Assembly: GCA_025362915.1 (NCBI GenBank)
Contig: JANYEU010000300.1
Location: forward strand, 1 to 19,651
Length of the DNA: 19,651 bases
From: Chitinophagaceae bacterium
GTDB lineage: Bacteria > Bacteroidota > Bacteroidia > Chitinophagales > Chitinophagaceae
Direction: 5' to 3'
The notes under the pieces were generated by a model. It was not told the origin of the DNA and ran no database searches. It saw only the letters and a program-made list of their open reading frames with translations. Within the stretch, counting starts at the first letter, position 1, and the number at the start of each line of letters is the position of its first letter. Below, piece after piece: positions 6,540 through 13,072 of the stretch. The translations under genes were made by a program, and so were the position numbers.

Positions 6540-6590
6540 TTTCATGAGGTTAATTCCATCGAAAATAACATTGTTTAATCGGCAGGTTTG

Positions 6591-6619
6591 AGACTGCCCA
6601 GAAACGAGGCGGTCTTTTT
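6591..6619 (+). terminator. Intrinsic terminator of the GH5 gene
   Basis: An 8-bp stem (6591-6598 with 6608-6615, one G-U pair, 9-base loop) leads into five T. A short competing hairpin (GGCAG 6581-6585 with CTGCC 6594-6598) shares its left arm. Confidence 0.75.
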
Positions 6620-6726
6620 GTTTACTATTTATTAAACTACTAATCCCTTTCTTTTATGTATTAAAGCACTCCATTTACCCTAATCTACACATATAAAGTT
6701 CTAAATGTCTTTACAGATTAGCCGTA

Positions 6727-6873
6727 AAACCTATAGGCATAGCAATAATTCCTATACGCATGGAGGTAATTCCTCAAGGAATGGAGACGATTCCTTAAGG
6801 AATAATGGTCATTCCTTAAGGAATGAAGACAAATCCTATAGGAATGGAAGCAATTCCTATACACATGGCGGCA
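6727..6873. repeat. Tandem array A: seven imperfect 21-bp units with palindromic cores
   Basis: Units start at 6727, 6748, 6769, 6790, 6811, 6832 and 6853, each exactly 21 bp. A typical unit opens ATTCCTTAAGGAATG and closes with variable purine-rich bases. The cores TTCCTTAAGGAA and CCTATAGG are palindromes. Units at the ends (ATTCCTATACGCATGG, ATTCCTATACACATGG) are variants of each other. There are no spacers, so this is not a CRISPR. Confidence 0.85.
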
Positions 6874-7136
6874 AATTCTGTAGTTAAAATTAAAAATTTA
6901 TATGGAAGAGGAATGCACTTATTATGATTGATAATTTTCAATTGAAAGAAAAAACGGAACTATTTTGAGGGCTTTTATTCAAAAAAAGAGAAAAATATTT
7001 TTTGTGGAAGATGATTGGCAGCCTATCAAAAACCCTGATTTTAGCAAAAAGTTGTATCAAATTGGATGATTGTAAAACCAGATGCCTTAATCATACTACT
7101 ACATAGCCTTATAAAACATTGATAGCTTGATACGCA

Positions 7137-7169
7137 AAGGAAGGCTTCGCTATTCGCAAAACCTTCCTT
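7137..7169. repeat. Hairpin with 8-bp stem upstream of a terminator
   Basis: AAGGAAGG (7137-7144) pairs with CCTTCCTT (7162-7169) across an interior with partial pairing. It may act with the neighbouring terminator at 7174-7209. No T-run follows. Confidence 0.45.
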
Positions 7170-7173
7170 ATAT

Positions 7174-7209
7174 AAAAAAGCACCTTAATCATTACTGATA
7201 AGGTGCTTT
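7174..7209 (-). terminator. Intrinsic terminator of the acetate transporter gene
   Basis: A perfect 11-bp stem (7177-7187 with 7199-7209, 11-base loop) is followed on the minus strand by a T-run (A at 7174-7179). It lies 27 bases after the stop codon. Confidence 0.85.
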
Positions 7210-7235
7210 AAAGAAAGAAAAAATATATAAGATAC

Positions 7236-7823
7236 TTATTTCTTTACCAAACCAAGGGGCAAAACATCCCTGCCATAAACTTCATTTAATAATACTGCAA
7301 CGCCTGTGTAAATGGCAGAAGCACCGCAAACGATTCCTTCGTAGCCAGTAAATTGTTTGATGCTGGCATTTTCTGTAGCATCGCCAATGGCTAGTGAAAA
7401 GAAAAGGATGGTAAGGCTTGCAAAGACAAATTGAAGTGCCTTACTAATTCTAAGTGTTCCAAAAAACAAACAGAGAGTAAAAATGCCCCACATAATTAGG
7501 TAAGCAATTAATGCAGTGCCGGATGTTTTGTCTATCCAGCCAAGTTTAGGCATTACAATCAATCCTACCAATGAAAGCCAAAAGAAACCATAAGAAGTGA
7601 AGGCCGTCAATCCAAAAGTGTTGTTCTTTTTAGATTCGAGAATACCGGCAATAACCTGTGCAATACCACCATAAAAGATGCCCATGCCCAGAATCATCGA
7701 GTTCATTTCATAAATACCTGCATTGTGCAGGTTTAGCAATACTGTTGTCATTCCAAAGGCCAATAACCCCAACGGTCCTGGATTGGCCGAAGTGTCTTTA
7801 ATTGCAATCGTTTGTTGATCCAT
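7236..7823 (-). CDS. satP: Acetate/succinate transporter, SatP (GPR1/FUN34/YaaH) family
   Basis: The 195-residue protein carries the family signature NPGPLGLLAFGMTTVLLNLHNAG at residues 14-36 and six hydrophobic helices (roughly 17-35, 42-63, 72-91, 103-122, 129-146 and 160-182). Family members are inner-membrane hexameric channels or symporters for acetate and succinate. The length and the short polar N-terminus (MDQQTIAIKDTSA) match bacterial members. The gene is monocistronic: its terminator lies downstream, and upstream is a 189-base gap with a large inverted repeat before the fucosidase gene. I see no clear promoter box. Acetate uptake or release fits a fermenting or sugar-degrading neighbourhood, but that link is inference. 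The symbol is given by family and does not imply tested orthology. Confidence 0.92.
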   Translation of the reverse strand: MDQQTIAIKDTSANPGPLGLLAFGMTTVLLNLHNAGIYEMNSMILGMGIFYGGIAQVIAGILESKKNNTFGLTAFTSYGFFWLSLVGLIVMPKLGWIDKTSGTALIAYLIMWGIFTLCLFFGTLRISKALQFVFASLTILFFSLAIGDATENASIKQFTGYEGIVCGASAIYTGVAVLLNEVYGRDVLPLGLVKK

Positions 7824-7910
7824 AATTCAATCGTTTTTTTAAGTTTTAAAATAAGTCGCTAAGATATTTGGTTTCGTAATACCCAACATAAAATTCTTGT
7901 GATAATTAAG

Positions 7911-8012
7911 TTTAACCACAAGGAACACTAAGAAAAAAACACAAGGGACAAAAAGATTTGAAATAATCCTTTGTGTCCCTCGTGAAAACCCTTTGTATTT
8001 TTTGTGGTTAAT
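7911..8012. repeat. Large imperfect inverted repeat of ACCACAAGGAACAC/GGACACAAAGG type
   Basis: The outer arms TTAACCACAA (7912-7921) and TTGTGGTTAA (8002-8011) are perfectly complementary. Inside, CACAAGGGACAAA (7940-7952) faces TTTGTGTCCCTCGTG (7970-7984). It fills the gap between the fucosidase stop and the transporter gene and may act as a weak terminator. The words resemble a common intergenic repeat of this phylum. Confidence 0.65.
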
Positions 8013-9734
8013 TTATTCGTCAAAATATAGTTGCACTTGCTTTAGTTGTGGCGTTTTACTGGATTCCAGTATGTTAACCCTAAATTCTTGTGCCTTTACT
8101 GGCTTGAAAGATTTAAAATATCCCGCACCAATAGTTTTGTCCTTAAATATTATTTTCCATTCTTCGCCGTCTTTATATTCCAGTTTGAAATCCGTTACAA
8201 ACTTATCAAACGTGCCAGCTTCCGTCATAGAAATACTTCCTATGCTTGTTGGTTTGCCCAAATCTATTGCCAGCCATCCAGTTTTGTCCCCTTCTTTAGC
8301 TATCCAACCTTTTCTGCCGCCATCAAATGCCAGTGATGGTCTTGTTGATTCGGAAGAGGCAGTTGCCTTAGAGGCCCTGACTATGGAAGGAATTGGATCC
8401 TCAATAGTAATTTTTGGCTCACCTTCTATTTGTACCATCAAAACTGTTGCAATAGTATCTAGGGTAGTAGATGGCAACTTAAATTCTATGTATCTGCCAA
8501 CAATTTTATGTGTTATTTTTTGTTGAGGCTCTGCCAATAATTTAGCTTTTACAATCTTATTTGCCATAGGCACGCGAATTATGCCATCGGTAGGCCATTT
8601 TAATATGTGCATATAAAGCTTGTTGCCTTTGCGCGTGCAACGTCCAAATTTTAAATAAGCGAATGGGCTTGCTGTGGTGCCGTATATGGCTTCTCCGTTT
8701 AGTTTTAGCCATGTGCCTACTGTTTTTAATCTTGTAATGGATGGTTCAGGAATTAACCCTTCGCTAGTAGGCCCCACATTCAATAAATAATTCCCTCCTT
8801 TAGAAGCAATGTCTATTAGGTTATGAATAATTGTCTTGCTACTTTTCCAATGGTCATCATAGCTCTTAAAACCCCAAGTATCATTCATTGTCATACAAGA
8901 TTCCCAATTTTTACCAGGAAAACCAGTTGCAGGAATATATTGTTCTGGCGTTTCCAAATCCCCCTTTACACCGCCGCCCAATCGGTTGTTATATATAAGG
9001 TCTGGGTATTCTTTCAACACATCCAATATCTGGTTGGCATATTCTTGCGTCATCCCTGTAGGTGTATCAAACCACAAAACTGCCGGATGATATTTGGATA
9101 ATATTTCTTTTATCTGAGGAATTGCTTTGGTAGTTAAGTATTCGCTCATGCTACCATTTTGTGCGCTATCCCAATGCCCACCATTTGCCGCGCCTCCCGG
9201 TGCAGTCCAGTCTTGCGCTTGAGAATAATATAATCCAAACTTCATGTCGTATTTCTTACAGGCGTCTGCCAATTCCTGTACAGCATCCCTTTTGAAAGGT
9301 GTGGCATCCACAATATTAAATGGATTTTCCGACTTAAACATCGCAAATCCATCGTGGTGTTTACTGGTAAGAACCATGTATTTCATTCCAGCTTCTTTGG
9401 CAGTCTTCACCCATTCTTCCGCATTGTATTTTTCAGGATTAAATTGCGCAGCATAACCTTTGTATACATCAACTGGAATTTTCCCCTTGTTCATAATCCA
9501 CTCGCCAATACCGGGAATTTTGTTGCCATTGTACGTTCCTGCAGGAACAGAATATAATCCCCAATGGATAAACATACCAAACCTAGCTTCCTTCCACCAA
9601 TCCATTTTTGGATCGTTTAATGTAGATTTTTCTGAAACCCTTTCCGTACTCAAAACCACTGTTTGTGCAGACAGATAATTTGTGTCGTGACCCAAAATCA
9701 AAGCAACAACTGCACTCAATATTATTTTTTTCAT
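8013..9734 (-). CDS. Secreted GH29 alpha-L-fucosidase with C-terminal F5/8-type-C domain
   Basis: The enzyme removes terminal alpha-L-fucose from glycans by a retaining mechanism. The 573-residue protein starts with a signal peptide (about 1-23, ending LSA). The GH29 catalytic barrel spans about residues 40-345, with FGMFIHWGLYSVPAG (52-66), SKHHDGFAMF (124-133) and the nucleophile Asp223 in AVLWFDTP. Glu278 in NWESCMTMNDTWGF is the probable acid/base by position. After a small beta domain (350-437) comes a discoidin-like, CBM32-type domain (about 448-573), recognisable from ATASSESTRPSLAFDG and GWLAIDLGKPTSIGSI; such domains often bind galactose-type sugars. Subfamily and linkage preference cannot be read safely. 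It is transcribed divergently from the Wzi-family gene, from a candidate promoter box only ten bases before its start. Confidence 0.95.
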   Translation of the reverse strand: MKKIILSAVVALILGHDTNYLSAQTVVLSTERVSEKSTLNDPKMDWWKEARFGMFIHWGLYSVPAGTYNGNKIPGIGEWIMNKGKIPVDVYKGYAAQFNPEKYNAEEWVKTAKEAGMKYMVLTSKHHDGFAMFKSENPFNIVDATPFKRDAVQELADACKKYDMKFGLYYSQAQDWTAPGGAANGGHWDSAQNGSMSEYLTTKAIPQIKEILSKYHPAVLWFDTPTGMTQEYANQILDVLKEYPDLIYNNRLGGGVKGDLETPEQYIPATGFPGKNWESCMTMNDTWGFKSYDDHWKSSKTIIHNLIDIASKGGNYLLNVGPTSEGLIPEPSITRLKTVGTWLKLNGEAIYGTTASPFAYLKFGRCTRKGNKLYMHILKWPTDGIIRVPMANKIVKAKLLAEPQQKITHKIVGRYIEFKLPSTTLDTIATVLMVQIEGEPKITIEDPIPSIVRASKATASSESTRPSLAFDGGRKGWIAKEGDKTGWLAIDLGKPTSIGSISMTEAGTFDKFVTDFKLEYKDGEEWKIIFKDKTIGAGYFKSFKPVKAQEFRVNILESSKTPQLKQVQLYFDE

Positions 9735-10054
9735 AATAAATATTCAAAAGTATAAAAATTAGCGAAGCGAATATAGTGTATTGTAATACACACTTTGTCT
9801 ATTTGAGAAACCTAATCATTATAGATAAGACCTTTGCAACAAATACGCCAGAAGAAGATATAACCACGATAGCTATTATTAATTGCTGATTTACTATTTA
9901 CATCTCTTTCCGCTTGCGAACAAGGGATAAAAAATAGCCCAACCCATTTTTCTTAAACGTTAGTAGTTATTTTAACACTATTTTTGGCGTTCAGGTTTTT
10001 TCAGAAAGTATTTTTTTATTTTTTAAATTATTCGCTCATTACTTAATTTATTAT
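9735..10054. promoter_or_regulatory. 320-base divergent control region between fucosidase and Wzi-family genes
   Basis: It contains the fucosidase -7 box (9745-9752), the palindrome 9776-9791 and a plus-strand box TATTTTTG (9979-9986, exact TAnnTTTG) about 68 bases before the Wzi-family start. The middle part has no signal I can support. A T-rich leader precedes the Wzi-family ATG. Confidence 0.5.
9745..9752 (-). promoter_or_regulatory. Candidate -7 box of the fucosidase gene
   Basis: The minus strand reads TACTTTTG, matching TAnnTTTG, ten bases before the start codon. No TTG is seen at the -33 distance; instead the imperfect palindrome GTGTATTGTAATACAC (9776-9791, 7-bp arms) covers that region and could be an activator or repressor site. 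Confidence 0.45.
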
Positions 10055-11743
10055 ATGAAGTCTATACGTTTTTTATTTACTGCTGCACTCATTATTATAA
10101 GTGTAGCTTCTTTTTCCCAATCTGATTATGTGCCATTAGGTTCAAAGGAATATGATGTAATTGATAGATTGCAAATAAAACTTAGGACAGATTCTATCCT
10201 TAACTTTTCTGATATACGCCCTTATAGCAGAAAAGTAGTTACTGAAAGATTGGAATACATAAACAAACTTGCCAGTGAAGGAAAAATTAGTTTATCGGCA
10301 GTAGATAAATACAATATTGAACTTTCCCTGAAAGAAAATTTTGAATACAGAACCGGCTATGATTTAAAAGATTCTACGTTAAGGTTTAGAGATGTTTTTA
10401 CTAAAACTGCCTTGACCAATCCTGCTTATGTTGGGGTAAAAAGAGGAGATTTTTCTATTTATGCCACAGGAAATATCGATTATACAAGAGGCAATGACAA
10501 TAACTCATCCTATCAGTTATACAACAACATTAGGGCTATTTCAATTAGAGGTACATTAACTAAAAACTTTGGATACTACACCACTCTTTTTGAACACCAA
10601 GAGGCAGATGCCGCTTATGTAAATCAATACATTCAAAAATTTAGTGCTGTACCTGGCGAGGGTCTTTATAATCCATTCAAAACTAATGGTTACGATTTAT
10701 TCAATGCACGCGGAGGCATTATGTTTAAGGCATCAAAAAACACAGACGTTCAGTTTGCTTACGATAAAGTATTTATTGGCGATGGTTTTAGGAGTTTGAT
10801 AATGAGCGATTTTAGCAATAATTTTTTATTTCTGAAAGTAAACACCCGCGTGTGGAAGTTGAATTATCACATGCTTTATGCACAGTTAGTTGCAACGCAT
10901 CCAAATCAGGGCAACTATATTTATCCAAAGAAATACATGGCATTCCATCAGTTGGATATACAAGCAAATAAATGGTTAAATATTGGTGCTTTCGAAAGTG
11001 TAATGTTTGGAAGGTCTAATGGGTTTGAATTATCGTATGCCAATCCAATTATCTTTTACAGAGCTGTTGAAAGGCAGGAAGGTAGTCCAGATAAAGTGCT
11101 TCTTGGTTTGAATATCAAGGCAAATCCATTTAAAAATACACAGTTCTATAGTCAGTTGATTTTAAATGAATTTTCTATAGAACAAATTAAACGGTATAGC
11201 AAAGGGAGTTCTGTAAATAAACAAGCTTTACAAATTGGTGCCAAAACAATCGATTTATTTGGTGTAAAGAATCTTGATATACAGGCTGAGATGAATGTTG
11301 TACGTCCATTTGTTTATACGCATTATGATTCTGTTGGATCCTATACACATTACAACCAACCACTTGCCCATCCATTGGGTGCAAATTTTAGGGAGTTTGT
11401 AGGTATTATAAAATATCAACCAATAAATAAATTGCAACTGCAAGCAAAATTTATCTATTACAAACAAGGACTTGATTCTGCTGGCTATAACTTCGGATCA
11501 AACATTTTTCGCTTTTATAATGTAGGATTACCAAGGTCGGAGGGGTTCTTTATCAGTAGCGGTATTCAAACAACCTGTATGTTAACATCTCTCACCGCTA
11601 CCTATGAAATATTGCCCAACCTTTACTTTGACGTAAATACAACCATCAGGAATTATTCAAAGCAAGGTGCTGCCGATTTTAATAGTAAGATATTTTCTTT
11701 GGGTTTACGATTAAATATTGCACGAAGGGAGTTTGATTTCTAA
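10055..11743 (+). CDS. Capsule-assembly Wzi-family outer-membrane beta-barrel
   Basis: The 562-residue protein has a signal peptide (about 1-21, MKSIRFLFTAALIIISVASF then SQ) and ends in an aromatic residue (RREFDF), as expected for an outer-membrane barrel. The layout matches the Bacteroidota Wzi-like capsule-assembly family: an N-terminal helical part opening DYVPLGSKEYDVIDRLQIK with NFSDIRPYSRKVVTERLEYI, then alternating strands with many aromatic residues (for example FSIYATGNIDYTRGN, NVGLPRSEGFFISSGIQ). Wzi of enteric bacteria anchors capsule polysaccharide at the surface; for this longer family a role in surface glycan display or gliding-associated functions (as for RemB-like proteins) is inferred. 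No capsule synthesis genes are in the window. It is divergent from the fucosidase gene and has no obvious terminator. Confidence 0.8.
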   Translation: MKSIRFLFTAALIIISVASFSQSDYVPLGSKEYDVIDRLQIKLRTDSILNFSDIRPYSRKVVTERLEYINKLASEGKISLSAVDKYNIELSLKENFEYRTGYDLKDSTLRFRDVFTKTALTNPAYVGVKRGDFSIYATGNIDYTRGNDNNSSYQLYNNIRAISIRGTLTKNFGYYTTLFEHQEADAAYVNQYIQKFSAVPGEGLYNPFKTNGYDLFNARGGIMFKASKNTDVQFAYDKVFIGDGFRSLIMSDFSNNFLFLKVNTRVWKLNYHMLYAQLVATHPNQGNYIYPKKYMAFHQLDIQANKWLNIGAFESVMFGRSNGFELSYANPIIFYRAVERQEGSPDKVLLGLNIKANPFKNTQFYSQLILNEFSIEQIKRYSKGSSVNKQALQIGAKTIDLFGVKNLDIQAEMNVVRPFVYTHYDSVGSYTHYNQPLAHPLGANFREFVGIIKYQPINKLQLQAKFIYYKQGLDSAGYNFGSNIFRFYNVGLPRSEGFFISSGIQTTCMLTSLTATYEILPNLYFDVNTTIRNYSKQGAADFNSKIFSLGLRLNIARREFDF

Positions 11744-11754
11744 TCTAAACACAT

Positions 11755-11830
11755 AGAAACATAGGCATATAGGGAACATGATTTTTCGTTCAAGGGGTTT
11801 TTAAAGAACTAACATATAGAAACATTAAAT
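11755..11830. repeat. Short ACATAGAAACATA-type repeat after the Wzi-family gene
   Basis: The spacer holds repeated words: CACATAGAAACATAGG near 11750-11765 and ACATATAGAAACATT near 11812-11826, around TTTTTAAAGAAC. No terminator-quality stem is visible. Confidence 0.4.
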
Positions 11831-11837
11831 GCCCCTC

Positions 11838-12335
11838 TTAGTTATTGCTGCAGTTGTATTTATTTTTAAATACAGCAAACTTTGCGGCAATTGGTGCTAG
11901 CCCATCATTTATAATCATTATTTCCTCTCTGATGGCATTAATGATTTTTTCCATTTTTTCAGTGCTATCCTTTATAGAAAGATTGGTGGCAGTAGATGCC
12001 GTAACTTCGTCTTTATAGGTTAAAAAATCTTTCATTAGAATATCAAATCGTCCGTAAAGCTCCATCGCTGCGTCATGGTAAAGTTTCATTACAGGCAAAA
12101 AATCAGTAATATCTCTCAGCAATTCATCTACAAGGATTAGATCTGGATCCGATACTAAAAGCATCGCCTTATGATGCACACTCACACTACTTTCTTCTTT
12201 CAACTTCCCCGCAAGTTTCAAACAATCATCACTAAACTCGTTTATTGCCCAATTTCCATTTTTCCTATGTTCTTTTGTAGCAAACAGCAGGTCAAGGAGC
12301 CTCTTATATTCTTTGTGTTGCTTTTTGTTCATCAT
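11838..12335 (-). CDS. Hypothetical helical protein, not recognised
   Basis: I do not recognise this 165-residue protein. It opens MMNKKQHKEYKRLLDLLFAT and is almost all predicted helix, with charged heptad-like stretches such as KDSTEKMEKIINAIREEIMI near the C-terminus suggesting coiled-coil or four-helix packing. It has no signal peptide or membrane segment, so it should be cytoplasmic. Two consecutive ATG codons (12333-12335 and 12330-12332) are both usable as start. It lies 75-105 bases downstream of the frameshifted gene on the same strand and converges with the Wzi-family gene. Composition and codon use look protein-like, so I take it as a real gene of unknown function. Confidence 0.7.
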   Translation of the reverse strand: MMNKKQHKEYKRLLDLLFATKEHRKNGNWAINEFSDDCLKLAGKLKEESSVSVHHKAMLLVSDPDLILVDELLRDITDFLPVMKLYHDAAMELYGRFDILMKDFLTYKDEVTASTATNLSIKDSTEKMEKIINAIREEIMIINDGLAPIAAKFAVFKNKYNCSNN

Positions 12336-12409
12336 AATCCCTGCAATGTACCATTATAATTCTTACACATAATTTTTACATCACAATTAATTCACTCTAC
12401 TTTAATTAA

Positions 12410-12815
12410 TCATATTGCCTTCATCTTATTGTTCTTGGCATCATGGGTTACTTCTGCTAAACCCAATACTTCCATTAATGGTGGTATACATTCCAAAGCG
12501 TCCACGTAATCCTCTTTTCAATCCGTACCAACCGCCTACAGGATTGTTTTCTGCGCGTCCCCATGCTTCTACAGTTCCTTCCTTTGCGGGCTTATGTTCG
12601 TCGGCACTACCCAAATCCATCCAATCACCATGCGCTTTCAGCATGGCATGAAGATCTGCAAGGCAGCGATAGTCGTAATGCAATATTGTTTTGCCTACTG
12701 TGCAAACCAATATATCCTTGCCATCCTTTACATCCTTATGCATGATAAAATCCGATGAAAGTGGCGGCGTTTTCAATACCCACGGGTTTTCTTTTGTTCC
12801 AATTGCCTGTATCAT
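12410..12815 (-). pseudogene. Conserved small protein of unknown function, C-terminus lost by frameshift
   Basis: The start at 12813-12815 gives MIQAIGTKENPWVLKTPPLS, the N-terminus I recall for a conserved bacterial family of about 135 residues with no known function; an in-frame ATG 21 bases upstream is less likely. Family-like sequence continues through MLKAHGDWMDLGSADEHKPA and GGWYGLKRGLRGRFGMY. The frame then runs into unrelated residues and stops at 12441. In another frame from about 12487 the missing end is present: PPLMEVLGLAEV and so on to NNKMKAI, with TGA at 12410-12412. Adding two bases (or removing one) near 12485-12490 restores a 135-residue protein. This may be a real loss of the last 24 residues or a sequence error. 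The downstream piece is too well preserved for old decay. Confidence 0.8.
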
Positions 12816-13032
12816 AATGCTTATTTTATTATTCAATTAACGTAACAAAGATTCAATTTTTTCTTCTAATTTAAATCAACGTAAATAAGATTTACCAATT
12901 TCTGAAAAGTTGGCAAATTAGGAATGGATATTATCTATTCCTTTCAGTAATCCAATTCCTCAACCTCCTTACACCCCCCTCTACCGAAATTATTATTTAA
13001 ATTTAAACTTGTATTTTCTTCTAATGTCATTA

Positions 13033-13061
13033 TTTGTGTAAACGGGTAATTCGTACTTTTA
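13033..13061 (+). promoter_or_regulatory. Candidate promoter of the DUF1800-DUF1501 pair
   Basis: TTTG at 13033-13036 is followed after 17 bases by TACTTTTA at 13054-13061, one base off the TAnnTTTG consensus and 11 bases before the ATG at 13073. This placement argues against the in-frame TTG at 13034 as a start. Confidence 0.5.
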
Positions 13062-13072
13062 AAACAGTTGTT

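Larger units (their letters stand above)
6540..7235. other. 696-base stretch without a convincing gene
   Basis: It contains the GH5 terminator, a seven-unit 21-bp tandem array (6727-6873), an AT-rich middle part (6890-7130) in which I see no coding or structural signal, an 8-bp-stem hairpin at 7137-7169, and the terminator of the acetate transporter gene. The open frame through the array (6705-6887) is explained by a repeat length divisible by three. Confidence 0.6.

Noticed and set aside
6705..6887. 60-residue frame with a heptapeptide repeat (NSYTHGG, HSLRNED and similar)
   Set aside because: The 21-bp array has a length divisible by three, which creates a repetitive open frame without coding. 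There is no ribosome binding site or promoter fit and no known domain.
10004..10054. T-rich run before the Wzi-family gene as a terminator of an upstream gene
   Set aside because: No stem precedes the T-runs and the upstream gene reads the other way; it is simply an AT-rich leader.
13034..13072. TTG start extending the DUF1800 protein by 13 residues
   Set aside because: It overlaps the candidate promoter and would bury the signal peptide; the ATG at 13073 gives a normal signal sequence.
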